Source: Ottelia alismoides (lineage: Eukaryota; Streptophyta; Magnoliopsida; Alismatales; Hydrocharitaceae). From it: 64,000 nt of DNA. Positions 1 to 12,679 of the stretch are shown one piece after another. The stretch is from contig JAZKJV010000681.1 in the NCBI GenBank assembly GCA_037367405.1, positions 620,001 to 684,000 of the forward strand. The letters are read 5' to 3'. How positions within the stretch are numbered: the stretch's first letter is position 1; each line of letters begins with the position of its first letter. Both the position numbers and the translations under genes were made by a program. The notes below the pieces were generated by a model, which worked only from the letters and a program-made list of their open reading frames with translations, made no database searches and was not told where the DNA came from.

Positions 1-318
1 TTCCATTCAGATAGAAAATGTCCACAAACTGATAATAGAAATTATATAAAGTTCTCATTATTGCAATGTCAAAAGCGAAAAGGAAATATAATTTAAGTAA
101 ACGAATCAACTAAGTAACCTTCTCAATAAAGGTTCTAAGCTACACCGCCAAAAACTCTGATCTCAAACTCCTTCATGACAACCCCGTTTAGATTTTCAAG
201 GGAGATAACTTGCGAGTTAAATGATCCACTGCGGTTTATAAGCAATTAAAGTAACTAAACTAAAGTTGTATACAAGTAAGGGGAAACCGTACTGAGCAAA
301 CACAAACAAATAGCTTTC
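1..318. other. Unassigned AT-rich DNA
   Basis: I see no gene, RNA or recognisable repeat here. The stretch ends at the TAA target site of the MITE that follows. Confidence 0.5.
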
Positions 319-321
319 TAA

Positions 322-580
322 GGGGGTGTTCAGTTCGAGAATAAGCATGAATAATGATATGGAATAAGGAGAATAAGGGTCTATTCTATGTTCGGATGAA
401 AAGATAGGAATAAGAAGAATAAGGTAAAATAAGAGTATGTAAGGTGAAATAAATATAGGAATAAGGGTAGAATAAGGTGAAATAATGGGATGTGGCTGGG
501 AATAGTCGTATTCTTGAGACCCACGCCAGACGACGAATTAACCCCTTATTGCAGTGCTTATTCTCCTTACGAACATGGGC
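322..580. mobile_element. Tourist-like (PIF/Harbinger) MITE
   Basis: This is a 259-bp element with imperfect terminal inverted repeats. The left end reads GGGGGTGTTCAGTTCGAG followed by AATAAG. The reverse complement of the right end reads GCCCATGTTCGTAAGGAG followed by AATAAG. Both ends are flanked by TAA (319-321 and 581-583), the 3-bp target duplication typical of PIF/Harbinger elements. The interior is rich in GAATAAG-like repeats and has no coding capacity. TIR, TSD and size agree; assignment to Tourist is by family knowledge only. Confidence 0.75.
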
Positions 581-583
581 TAA

Positions 584-2115
584 GGGAACCAAATTGTATG
601 CCTACAATTATATTCCAAGTATCTAGCAAGTCCTAATACCTTTTACACAATCAATCTGTTCATGTTATGTTAATTTATTTATACATCCATTTAATGAGTT
701 GTTCCAAACTTACCCGTCAAAAGAGAAAGTCTACACTGGGAATGAAGCATTGCATTGCTTCTTTCAAAGCATAGAGCCCCGAACATTTGTGCTAGTGTGA
801 CTCTTTAGTTAGTCTAACTGGTAGTTTCCAACTCCAAGGGACGAGGCATATAGCTCGAGGAACCACAGTTCCATCCACCGAAGGAGTGCCGCTCACCCAA
901 AGCAAGTTGCTACAAACTACAGACCCATATGGTTAGATGCACATGCACAACCTCCTAATGCTCTCTAACCCATACGTTATGACATTGAAATTTTGTTTAC
1001 ATCAACTAATTTCATTAACCATCTTAAATATATTGAAAGCTTACGTCAAGTGCAGATTGGGGCATTTTGGAAAGAATTTAAAAAGATATACATATTCAAT
1101 CTACTTTCTATCATAGATTGGCACAACCTTAAAGGGATAAGTTGAAGATGATATATTTAGGATAGCCATTATACAAGAATAGAGGCTTATGACATATCTT
1201 CACAAAAGATAACACATGTTTAACTATAGTTAATATTTATATATGTAGATTCATTCCTCAAAAATACATTATGCTCACAAGATGTTAAACGCGACGATAC
1301 TTAGACATCAAGATCGTCGTCATGAGACAAATTAACAGAAATGATATGGTAGACCAACAGTATACACAAAAATAAATGGGAGAGTTCGAAGGATTGTTAC
1401 TTGAGTACATGCCTTTGATTTGCCCTTACGATTAATGATTTGAGTGATGCGGCGTCTTTCCCTTGCGGTGACATACCTCTTCCCCTCCTTGTAGCAAGCG
1501 ATTCAGAGCTTCACGATTCATCAATGGTTCATCTCTCTTTCTTTGTCTCTATGAAGAAGAAAAAGAATGGACAAGTAAATTTGGAGGAAGAACAATAATG
1601 GAAGAGATGAAAGGATACCTAACAGCAATTAAAGAGTGATTTTAGAAAGTTATAGCTGTCAATTTTGAGGTGAAATGACACCCAAAATATCTCCACCCAT
1701 GTAGAGTATACCCAAAACCACATGTCACCCATAACTCTCACTTCCGAACTCGAATTTGCACATTCTTGATCTCGTTGAAGAGCTTACAACGAGATGTGCA
1801 TTTTGAGTAATATAATGAATAGGTTCTGAGATTGGAAACAAAAGGTCGAAATTCCGAAGCATTACAACCTTGAATGAGAAATTAAGTCTAGCCTTTAAGA
1901 AAAGTGGGATAATTTTACATGTACTGACTTCTTAAATACATGCACTCTAAAGATGATGTCAACTCCCTTCTCTCTTCCTTTCTTGACTAAAAAGCTAAGC
2001 TTCCCTATCTTAAGTGCAAGGACTCTAACTCCAAGTACTTCCACTTAGTAATAAAAAGGAAATCCCTCAACAGAGAGGATCCTCTGTTGTGGTGTTGTGC
2101 CTACTGTGGTCGTGT
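584..2115. other. Unassigned intergenic DNA
   Basis: AT-rich sequence with no convincing open reading frame, RNA gene or terminal repeats. It may contain decayed element sequence that I cannot classify. Confidence 0.4.
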
Positions 2116-2181
2116 GAGCCGTTCGATCACGATTTTGCACGGTATAGATCCACAAAAAGTGCAAAATCGTGCGAACCGCTC
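2116..2181. repeat. Near-perfect inverted repeat (23-25 bp arms)
   Basis: The left arm at 2116-2140 and the right arm at 2159-2181 pair almost completely. The core CACGATTTTGCAC matches GTGCAAAATCGTG, and the outer part GAGCCGTTCG faces CGAACCGCTC. The loop is 18 nt. The outer arm resembles the CCGTTCGATC motif of the Athila U3 hairpins elsewhere in this window. It could be a relic of an element or a small hairpin RNA source; no function can be assigned. Confidence 0.6.
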
Positions 2182-3042
2182 AATCAAGATCGAGTGGCGC
2201 ACACGCCTGCAGCAGACTCTGCTGCCCTCCCGCCTGCAGTAGACGATCCGTCCCCATCCCTCAAAGCCACCAAGAACTCTATTTACTCTGCCCTGTGAGC
2301 AGGCAGTTAGGACAGTGCAACTGCTGCTATCAAAATTTTCTCCAACCTCTTAGATATTGAGCCCACAGTTATGGTGTTGCTATTCAAATTCCATGCCTTA
2401 TTTCTAATGAGACTAATACCTTTGTTCTTGCAATACCTAATAAAAAAGGAAATTCTTCCTTGAGTTCGCAGTATGGACTTCTATAAGAGCCTCAACCTTG
2501 ATGGTTTTAACTCCCCTCTTATTCTCTATCTGTTAGTATACTGTTGGTGATGGTGTTATTTCTTCTATTCAAGTTGTCTTCAGAATTTATTATTCTTGTT
2601 GAGGTTTTAATCCCACTTTCATATCCCTTATCCTTAAAAATTATATTCCATGTTCCTTTTGGGACCTCCATCGTATTAATCCCTACAATACCCATTTACA
2701 AACTCGTTTCCTCCTTTATTGCAGATCGAATTAAGCCATGTCTCTCTATTGTTATCTCTCTTCAGATGTTGAGAGCTTATATTGTAAACCTATAAAACAT
2801 GGGTTATTCTGGTCGTCTCATATATTAGAGTCGGCTCTTATTGTAACCCTAAACCTAGGTTTCCAAGTATATAATGAGTCCTAGGGTTCTCTCTCAATTC
2901 AGGCAATTTATTCTTATTGAATTCAACTTGAGGAAATTGTCTCCATGCAAAGCCCTCCCATCTCAAGACATGTTTTCATTGCTTTTAATCTTTTTCCACC
3001 CCTTTATTACGAAGTGCATTGTTTTGACATGTTTTCGTTACT
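2182..3042. other. Unassigned DNA, possibly part of an old LTR
   Basis: No gene is recognised. A TATA-like run (TATATAATGAG near 2870) followed by CCTAGGGTTCTCTC resembles the promoter/R region of some copia LTRs. I could not find paired ends, so this is only a suggestion. Confidence 0.3.
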
Positions 3043-3863
3043 CTAGGGTGGAGCATTGAGCCCAATCCGACCCAAACCCGAGAAAGCCCGACCCTGGCCT
3101 ACCATTTTCTCTCGGGCCATGGGCCGAGTTGTGGCCTAGAAAAAATGGTAAATTGCGATTAGGGCCCGTCCCAAAGCCCACTATTTCATGCTCGAGTTCG
3201 GGTTGGGGCTAACCCGACTGTAATGTTTTTCTTCATATTTGTGGCACCCCCAGTTGCAATGTTTTTCTCCATATTTGTGATGCCTTCATCATCAGCTTAT
3301 ACAAAAATATTAAAATCATAGGTTTGCATTTACCCCTTCCTCTAATGATTCACTGTACACATATGGACATACGGGTACTCATCTGTGGTCTTTATCTCTA
3401 TATTTGTAAATATTTATGTTAACTATTGGACTTTCTAGCTAACAATTCTCTCATTCTTTCTCCCTAGGCTTTGTTGTGTAGTTAATTCTTGTGTCTGTCA
3501 TTGTAGATCCATCCTGTTTTTGCATACTTAATTTCAATGCTTTCCAAAATATTCATAGCAGCAAAATCATTTTCTTGCATCAATTGTGTTGCTATCAGAG
3601 TGGCATGACAACTCACATTTAGTTGCTGGATTTAAGAAACAATTGCACTGTGGTTCATATGACGATTGGATGTTTCTCTAAAGCAAAGCATGAGTGTGTC
3701 AGTGTTCTCGCGAGCATCATGCTATAGATGCAGCTGATTTCTACACATTAGCATCCTGACGGAGTGTGCAAGCAGAGATCACACATATAAACATCGGGTC
3801 GAGGCTGGGCCCGGATTTAAGTGGGTAGGGTCTGGGCTGACCTGGCCTAATGCTCCACCCTAG
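3043..3863. mobile_element. hAT-like non-autonomous element
   Basis: The ends are a perfect 15-bp inverted repeat, CTAGGGTGGAGCATT at 3043-3057 and its complement at 3849-3863. Subterminal regions on both sides are rich in GGGCC/CCCGA words, as in many plant hAT elements whose ends resemble TAGGGGTGGGCA. There is no transposase reading frame, so an 821-bp non-autonomous copy fits. An 8-bp target duplication, expected for hAT, is not clear: the flanks match at only about half of the positions. Confidence 0.6.
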
Positions 3864-4968
3864 GTTGTTGTACTCTTATTACACTTTGCTTGCTCATACA
3901 GAAACGCTCAAACACAAGCACAGGGATAACATCTTCACTCTTATTTATGAGTGAATGCAAAATGTGTGTGAAGATGGGTAGTTTAGAGAATGAACCACAC
4001 CCCTTGTTATATAGAGTTCGGAAAGTCAAGGGACACATCATTATTACATTTACAATTTCTTTCATATTCTGCAACAACGCCGCGCTCTTCGATAACGTCA
4101 TATTCGTGTATCTTCAATTTTTATGCAATCCCTTCATCTTCTGAAGATGATGCTACATCATTTGCCTGATCATAAACATCCTCTAACACGTGTCTAACAC
4201 GTGATGAAGCTAGCTATTTCACAAAATTACCTCAAATGCTACTAGATGCTTGGTCTTATGCCAAGAAGAGAACCCACAATATCATATCCTTAATGTGGTA
4301 CCTGTCTCATTTGCAGACTAAGTAGAAGTCCTCCAAAGTTCACTACACGACCACCTGACTACTTATGTAGGTGCATCATCAAACATTCACACCTACACTT
4401 TGTACTCAACAACTACAATACCTCCATGCTTCCTTAGATTATCATGCAACAATAGGAATCATGTGCACATCTGTGCATATCCCTGTATGGCATCACCTCA
4501 TTGCTCCTCCACGTGGCTTATGCTTCATCATCTATACCGATACCACTCTTGCATGTGTGCTAATGCATGCCTCCACTAACATGTCTCGCACTACTATATG
4601 TACTAATCGGTGTGCTTGCTCCGCCATGAGCTCAACAACACTCTACCTCCAAGCTAGTGTTCCTATGTGACACGTGTCCATGATCGCATACTTTGATGGA
4701 GAGCTGACTCCCTCCAATATTTATGTAAATAATTATCAAGCTATCCATCCACGCAACTCCTCTTAATGTTCCACATCGCTCATGTACGTGCATCCATCAT
4801 AAAGCATGCGCCTCCATTCTAGATTATAGAATTTGGGAGTGTGACAAGCCTATTCAATCTAAAGTGTCAATTGTCCTCAACCGAGCATCTGTTCTTCAGT
4901 TAATGTCCCTCATGATCCTTTATCTATTCATCATCTCTTTGTGACTTAAGAGGAAGGGCTGTGCAAGC
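3864..4968. other. Unassigned intergenic DNA
   Basis: No gene, RNA gene or clear repeat boundaries. Short open frames are present but have no recognisable motifs. A small duplication of CTAACACGTG lies near 4183-4203. Confidence 0.4.
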
Positions 4969-4973
4969 ATGCA

Positions 4974-7817
4974 TGATGAACCACTAAATCTCTACTCTAA
5001 ATAGGTCGAGTTGTAGTATGAGAGATCAGTGAATCAATCAGAACCACGCTCATAATATCTTTGTGAAGAGAGTGTGATGTAAAGTTATATCTGGATAAGT
5101 TCAGGGTTGAACACAAGGATACGAGATATTGGTTTAACTAAGATAGGGTTAAATGTATAAGTTAAATTATCAAGTATGATATAGGTCAAGGTGCATGGAT
5201 GCAATGTATTTTTATCTTTTTATATGCAAGTTATGATGTAGCAGACGAACAAAATAATACATACAATCACATAAAGAGTTGCTGAAGTAAATGTTTAAGT
5301 GATCCATTTAAGTTTATAAATAATGAACTAATTAGATGTATGGAATAAGTTGTAAACTATCAATTACATCCTTACACATGAGAGCACTACTTCCTATTTT
5401 ATCAGAGTTCAAAGTTCCTTGAAATGATTTTGATCTCATTTAAACAAGAAGCATAATAACAAGGATATTTTTTTCCTAAGATAAAGTATACAAATTTAGA
5501 CTTAAAATGAATATAAGGATGACTCATAATAAGCAAGGAATTTGTTCTATAAATTTATAGTCAATTAAGTAACAAATCAGAACATAAGAGCTTCAACAAA
5601 TAGAGTATAAAAATAAGATTCCAACAAGGCCAATTTCATTAATTTTGGAATTCATTGCTTGAGTTATTAATCCAATAGCTTATTTGTAATAAAAATATAA
5701 TTAAAAGCAAATACAACATCACAAGCATGGCCAAAATGGGATAAAATACAATAAAAGAAAACCGAAGGAGATTGTCTGCTAAAATCCATATACTCGGGGG
5801 TAGATATATAATAATGAAGATCCAATGGGATATGGATGCAAATAAGCCCAAGCGGCGCGTACTGGAGCACGTGAGGTAGCTTCGGCGTGAGGCTCGGGCT
5901 ACATGGGACGATGTCATCACTTTGGTGCAGGATCGGGACCACCAAGGCTGGAGGTGCGAAGTGGAGGCTTGAATATTCATCAAAGTCGTTGGATCAAAGA
6001 AATCCAAGGGCCCAAATCAATGCAAGGATGGACTGTTGTGATGATCTTTCAGTTGGATCAAGCGGTTGTTGAATGATCCCTTTGTAGACTATTGGATCAG
6101 AATCCAAAGGTAGTTGTACACCTCGAGGAGGGGTTGCTCCTCGGTGTAATGCGACAAGCAGGTGGAGCTTCAATGAAGCTTCTGCTCCTCCTCCGTGCTT
6201 TTGAGGGCTTGGTGAAGGTTGGAGAGGTTTTTTGGCTAGTTGGCGAAGATGGGGGAGGACCGAGAGTCTGCAATGGCAGAGTGGCGGAACGACTCCTCTT
6301 CGTCGGAGGAGAAGCTTCATATCAGAGCAACCTTAGAGCTTCTGATCATTGACACTTAGAAGGACATGCAGGGGTTTATAGATATAGCTAAAGAAAAAAG
6401 AGGGTCTGGGTGTGAAATGGATGACATGGGGGGCTATCGTAGTGATTGGAAGGCGAAGCCCTAGAATGGTTCTTTATGTGAGTAAGGCGAAGAAAGAAAT
6501 GAAGCAGTTAAGGATCTAGAGAAGGAAAGAATGGAATCGAAAGTATGTGCAAAGATGGGGTAAATGATGCGAATGTGTGTAGCTATTCAAATCGATGTGA
6601 GGGTCTATGAATGCATCTGAATAAATAGAAGAAAACGAGAAGGGGAAGAACCATGGATCACCTAGAAGATAAAAAAGGAGTTCGAAAATGAATGAAAACT
6701 TGGTATTGAATCTCTTGAAGCTTCTGATCCCCGATCTACACATCGACAAGGGGTGGAGCTCGAGAAGCACTCGAATGCAGGTTGTGATGAAGGTCAACAC
6801 CTTCGGATCTCATCGGAAACAAAGCTCATCGTCACTCAACCTAACAACTTCTCTCTGTCACTAAGGGGAGCAAAGGGGCTCATAGTTGTCTCACATACAA
6901 GTAGATAAGGTTAACTGTCATCCACCTTCGTGATTTTGTTCAAGGAATAGATGGTTGGAGGCGGTGGTTTCAACTGCTGATGGTTGACAAAGCCGAGGTA
7001 GAGGACGGTAATGGAGGAGTTGGTGACAAATAGGTTGAAACGACCGAGCAAATGGCATTAGAATCATGTTGTGAGGATGAGTGGAGAAGAGAGAATAAAA
7101 GGGATAAGTTCGTCCGACGAAGAGGTGTATGACCTTGAGGTGTATGACCTTGAGGGGGTTTTGCTGAAGGTTGAAGACATGCTTTGGGCACGATGGAGAA
7201 GAGGGTGGTTGTTTGATCATTTGATCAAGTGGTCCCCGATGAGGCAAACATGGGGAGCTGAGGACCGTTTGATCAAGATATCAGATGATGGATAATGAAT
7301 GCATGATGGAATGAAGGGTCGGCCACGTGGCCCAATCAGAAATTAGAGAAATATAAAAAAAGTAAAGTAGAAATAAAATATTAAATGTGGTCAAAATAAA
7401 AAATATTCTACATGAAAGTTGTATATTATTTTCAGATCTATGATTTCATGGACCCAAAACCAAAATACATCATCTATACATAGTAGTATTTTTGTAGGTA
7501 TTTTTAATGATAAAAATAACTATATTAGTCATTCTGTGTTTTTTGTATTTTAGAATAGGAACTAATATGCAATATATTATTTACAATATTACATTAAGTT
7601 TGATGGGATTTTAAATATAAAGAAAATGCATAAAACAAAGAGAACAATAGACACATAAATACAATAATTTAAGACATTATATATTTACAATAATTAGCAT
7701 TAATTATCTACAGAGTGTATAATATTAATTATATCTAGTTATTTATTTAGTCAAGTAATTAGGATAAGATAGAGGGTTAAAAAGTTAATATAATATTGAT
7801 GAACATGAGACTCATTA
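4974..7817 (-). mobile_element. Athila-type solo LTR (copy G), degraded
   Basis: This is a single LTR with no internal region on either side. In plus coordinates it starts TGATGAACCACTAAATC, aligning with the C LTR 3' end (TGACGAATCGCTAAATA). It continues with a recognisable U5 box (GGTTGAACACAAGG near 5105). The right end, TGATGAACATGAGACTCATTA, is a decayed form of the family's palindromic LTR 5' end. A remnant of the conserved U3 hairpin (CATGAAA ... TTTCATG) lies at 7411-7450. Both flanks carry ATGCA (4969-4973 and 7818-7822), a 5-bp target duplication, so the LTR is complete. The middle is GC-richer with CACGTG words, as in the other LTRs. Confidence 0.75.
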
Positions 7818-7822
7818 ATGCA

Positions 7823-10434
7823 CCACCTCCCAAACTTCATATGTTCATCTCATGAACTTCCTTGTCCTCTCTTGGGTCTTGACTTGGCCTTTGCCATGAG
7901 AAGAGGAGCATTATCATCAACCATCATCCTAGTTGTACCTTTCTCAACTCCATTGGAGGATTAAACATCTCCATATTTGATGTATGGTATCGCCTACTCC
8001 ACGTGTGGATAATTCAACTCCCCACTTGATCAATGTTGTTCTCCACCAGTGATGAAGTGCTTCGATCACTTCTTTAGGAGAAGAAAAGAATTGCTGACTG
8101 ATTAAGACTGTCAAGCATAATTTTTATTTTTATTTCATTTATACTCTTAAGACTAGATGTGTACAACAATCAATAAGGAGTGCCGATCTTAGGGAGGTAA
8201 GCTGTTTTAAGTTAGTGTAGTGATGTAGAATTCTTTAGGTTTAGGGATTTTTTTAATATTTTTGTTGTATAGAGGGTTTATGGATTTTATTTGTTTTATA
8301 TGTTATTATACTTTGTATGTTGTCTTGATTATACCAAAGTATGTATAAATTTTATAGTTTTTTAATATGTTTATATTTTTAAAATTTTAGTTTGTATTTT
8401 ATTTTTATTTTATTTCTTATTTTATTGGTTTTTCAATAGTGGAAATGATTTTATAAAAGAAGTATATATACAAGTAAAATAAAAGGTTCTTTTCTATTTT
8501 TAAAATCTAAATAATATGTACGAATTTATGAAATAAGATGTTTTTGCATTTTGTTTGTAATTTGCTATTTTTTTCTATTTTAGGGTATTGTTTAGGATTT
8601 CTATTGATTATAAATTGATTTTTATATTGGAAAACAAAGAATTAAGTATTTATGACAAAAGAAAATCTTGTGGTTTATTTTTATAATGTATTGAATTTCA
8701 AAACCTTTATTTTGATATGTTCTACATTTTTATTCTAGAAATTTCTATGATTTTTATAAGTTTTTACATATATTTGAATTTTTAAGATTTTTATTTGATA
8801 TTTTTTTATTTTGTATATATTGTAAAATGTATTAAGATCTGTCTAATTATTTTGGATTTTTAAAATTTTTATTTGATTTTTATGAATTTTGACTATTTTT
8901 GTTTTGTTTTTTATTTATTAAAATAAGAAATTATTTTATTTTTGAAATTTGGTTTAATATATTACAGGGTATATCGTTATGTATTTATCTGTATTTTTAT
9001 TATATGAATTTTATTTATTTTAGATTTATTAGGAATTGTATAGGGGTATATTATTAATAATACTAAACTATAAGGTGTGGGGGGGTAATCAGAATCATAG
9101 GACGTAGCACACAAAAATCCAAACTTTGTACATGGTAAATGATGCGAAGCTGCAATCAGTGGGGGTGATGTTCAAAATATTCCGGAGAAATGCGGGTATA
9201 GTTGTGATTATTCACCAACTCATGTGTGCATTCATGTGACTCTCTCAGAAGCAAACATGTTCAAAATAATCGAATGTTCGAGATATATTGTGGCCCATGA
9301 GTCACATGGTTTTCGACGTGGTTATCAACAGATGGACATGTTCAGAGATTAAACAAACACCAAGGTTTGTATGCAATTATTCCAGATGCACGTGCTAGGC
9401 TTAGATGGATTGATTTCGATCTAATCAGGCGACGCATTACGACTACGTGGCATTATCTTTGCATTGGATTAGATAGCGATCGAGTAACTATCAAACTATC
9501 AGTTCTAATGGCTACAAGCAAAGGATCATGAGCTGATCCTATGGTCGTGGATGGAAGAGGATCCTTTGTCGATCATATGTATGGTGTAACTTGTGGAAGC
9601 ATGGATGTTATCCCCCAAATCGATGCGGCTCCACGCAATGGTGAAGCTATCGACCTCATATGATGTTTATATGCTCATTCGAATAATTTCTAGGTGATGA
9701 TGTTCTCTCATGCTTCCTAATGGTGCTCAGATGCAGTGGTCCATGCTCTAGGTGATGGGTATGCAGCGATGCTCGTTTGAATCCATGCAAGGTATAATTT
9801 AAGGGATATTTTTTATTTAGTATACATTATTACATATAGGTTTCATAAATAAAACAATTTTTTTGAGTGATCTTGATAATAAATAAAATAGTACAAGTTA
9901 CGTACAACATGAATGATAAGATACATATGTACAATGATATGGATTTTCTGAGATTTTATACATTAAGGATCCTATCTTCCCTTACTTTATTCTCTTATCG
10001 ACCGTGTCGGTATTGACCCGATCTCAGAGTCAGGTTCAATCTATATAATCGGTACATATATAGAGCCTTCTTCTTTTTCTTCTTTATTCTTTTATGTTGG
10101 TATGAATAAGTGTAAGTATACATTATTAACAAATGAAATTAGGTTTTTAAAAGATGGAAATTAGTGACTATATACATGTGTTTTACCAATGATTTCAGAT
10201 AAAATCAAAGAATAAAGGCGATGAATTATGGATTCATCAACCACTTGGTGTTCCCATGGCATGAAAAACCAACATCTCTTGCACTCCAAGCATCTTTACA
10301 ATATTCCTCTGAGCGAGATTACTAACGAGAGGGTTTGTCACCACTTTGCTGACATTGATGAATAATATGTATGGACTAAAATTAGACAATGATATATAAT
10401 TTGAGACTTTTCTATGGGATCACAACTACATAAC
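7823..10434. other. Unassigned, very AT-rich DNA
   Basis: No gene is recognised. The interval 8100-9060 is extremely A+T rich with long T runs. Parts from about 9100 onward may be upstream portions of the copia relic that follows, but no protein motif can be read there. Confidence 0.4.
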
Positions 10435-11395
10435 TACCTCAGATTATCTTATCTTCATCAAGAAATTCTCAGGCGATGATTTCATCATTTGTTGATTTAT
10501 GTTGTTGACATGCTAGTTGCTAGTAGTCATACCTCGAGAATTTCTAGTTTGAATGATCGATCGACTAATTCCTTTACTATGACGGATTTGGGATCTACAA
10601 ATATGATTTTTGGTATGAAGATTATATGTTACAAAAAGTCTAAGAGAATTTGATTTTCTTAAGAGAAGTACATTGAGAAAGAAATTTATGGAAAAAGGTC
10701 AATCGCGGGACTTCCCCTCTCGCAACACACTTCAAGTTAAACAATAAGCACAATCCATAGGTAGAAGATGAAAAGAGGGATATGAAGATGATTCATTATG
10801 CCTTGACTACATGTAGTTTAATATATGTCATGATATGTAGTAGACATGATATTCACTCATTTTGTTGGAGTTGTCAACAAGTTTACCTCATATTCCAAAA
10901 AAAATAGCATTGGAATTTAGTCAATAACAACACATGTATTTATTTAGGAGTCGTTAAGGCATTTCTCATGGACTATATAGACTTTGATATGGCATGTGAT
11001 ATTTATGATAGGTGATCAATATCCGGTTACTTGGTGACATATGCATGCAATTCTATTTTACGGTAATGTAAGATTGCATAAAATGTGTAGCGTTGTATGC
11101 TATAAAGGAAGAATGCAATTACCGCTACAGAACCCAACAAAGAACTCTTGTGAATGAATAAGTTCATGTAGGAACTTTTTTTTCAAAACAAGTATATCCT
11201 CTGTTGTTACAGTAAGAGTATGATTCACCTTGGCAAATACTTTACTTTTAACGTAAGTTCAAAATGCTTTGATGTTAGATACCATTGGAAACATGATGCT
11301 CTAGAATCAAACCATCTTGTAGTTGATAAGATCCACAAATATTGTGTTGTTGATAGGATAGACAAAGACTTTGGTGCTTGGGAAGTTTGATAGAT
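10435..11395 (+). pseudogene. Decayed Ty1/copia RT-RNase H relic
   Basis: Translating the plus strand with frame changes gives the order typical of copia pol. First is a YLIFIKKFSGDDFII-like segment. Next comes IYVVDMLVAS around 10498, the reverse transcriptase YVDD box with its first aspartate changed to valine. Then follow an F-x-M-x-DLG-like block, a STPLATHFKLN-like block, and near the end KHFDVRYHWKHDAL (around 11255-11300), matching the KHIDVRYH motif of copia RNase H. Stops and frameshifts are frequent, so this is an old fragment. The motifs suggest a Tork/Tnt1-like copy; lineage assignment is tentative. Confidence 0.7.
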
Positions 11396-11405
11396 GTTTT
11401 CTTGC

Positions 11406-12310
11406 ATGTTTGGAGTAGTTCCCACATCGTCGTGAGGAAGAGAATTGTTAATGGAGTTCCCTCATTGTGGGAACTCAACCATTAAATAGGACAATGTATA
11501 GACATCTTTGCATTGGGTCCTCATTTGATGAGGAGAGGGATTCTGTTTGGAAATAGGAGTTTTTTAATCCAAATCCTATGAGATTTATAACTTGAATGCT
11601 CAATATTCTCTTATCCCATCCTTATATAATGAGCTCATTCCCCCGGTCAAAGGCATCCAACTTAATAGAAAAAATGAAATAAAAAAGAAAGCAAAATGAG
11701 AAGAAGATGCTCATTGGCCCATCTTGGCACATGATTAGAGATTGAAGTGCATCAACATCTTCAATTTCGTGGACTTCTACGATTTTAATTAAGGTTTTGA
11801 AGTGTTATTGGACATGTGAGCCCACGACGAGCTATTATGCAATAAAGGTTATTGCATATCATTCCTTAATCAGAAATGAAGAATAACATATTTGCATAAT
11901 AGTTCCCTTAGTACAATTAGGTTTATGTATCATAGTCATCTTGATATCATACAACTGTTGATCCAAAGGATGGATCATAGAGGCTGTTGTAGGGTTTAAT
12001 ATCTGAAGAGTTAGATTGATGGCTCAACTACACTATCAAGTGATTATCAAGAAGGGGCCTCCAACTTAAGAAGGAGATGACAATCGTTACTTCAAAGACG
12101 GGCATCTGACCGATCTCTTGATTTAAGTCCTCTACTTAAGAATAAAGATTCGGAGGTGTTGGATGAGTTAGGTAAAATAGTAGACTTAACTAGATCGAGA
12201 TAACTAAGACCTATGTCGTATCATGTCACATATAGGCACACATCCTCTGACTAGAGACAGATGTATCACTACATATCTAAGCATGTACATTAGGCAGACC
12301 ATTAAGTTAC
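11406..12310 (+). repeat. Probable copia 3' LTR, interrupted by element C
   Basis: Directly after the copia RNase H relic the sequence reads TGTTTGGAGTAGTTCCCACATCG, split here as TGTTTGGAG then TAGTTCCCACATCG, like the start of Tork/Tnt1-type LTRs. A TATA-like TTATATAA lies at 11622-11629. The LTR end was not identified; element C inserted at 12310 and the old context resumes at 46734. The right limit given is the C insertion, not a proven LTR end. Confidence 0.4.
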
Positions 12311-12679
12311 TGACGAATCGCTAAATACGTGTTTTAATTTGAGCACGTTATAGTACGTGTACTTAGCGATTCAGTCAGAATCGAGATAAGATCTCCGTGA
12401 AGAGTGTCTCGGCTTAATTTAAATCTCGGGCAAGTCCGGGGTCGAACACAGGGAGGCAAAGGAACAACTTTGAGGTTAATTCGAAAATTAAGATCTAGAT
12501 TTTCAGTACGGATTTTTTGTTGTTAATTTATTTTGTAAAATCTAATATACAATAATTAATGTGTTTTATTTACAAGAATCATTTTGTTAATTTATTGATT
12601 TTATATACATTTATTTGGGATTTTGCTAAGGTATTTTGATAAGATCAAGATATTGAGACGATGAATCGTGGATTCATCA
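12311..12679 (-). repeat. 3' LTR of element C (369 bp)
   Basis: It pairs with 46360-46728. On the plus strand it runs from TGACGAATCGCTAAATACG to GATGAATCGTGGATTCATCA. In element orientation it therefore begins with the family's TGATGAATC inverted repeat and ends in CGATTCGTCA. It keeps the U5 box (12428-12465) and a terminal hairpin in which TGACGAATCGCTAAATACG faces GTACTTAGCGATTCAGTC. A TATA-like TTTTATATA lies at 12599-12607. It lacks the GC-rich section and U3 hairpins of the 3-kb LTRs of A, B and D. Confidence 0.95.

Noticed and set aside
4371..4670. 99-codon open frame with many His/Thr/Cys residues
   Set aside because: No motif or gene context could be recognised, and it sits in unassigned AT-rich DNA; chance is the likeliest explanation.
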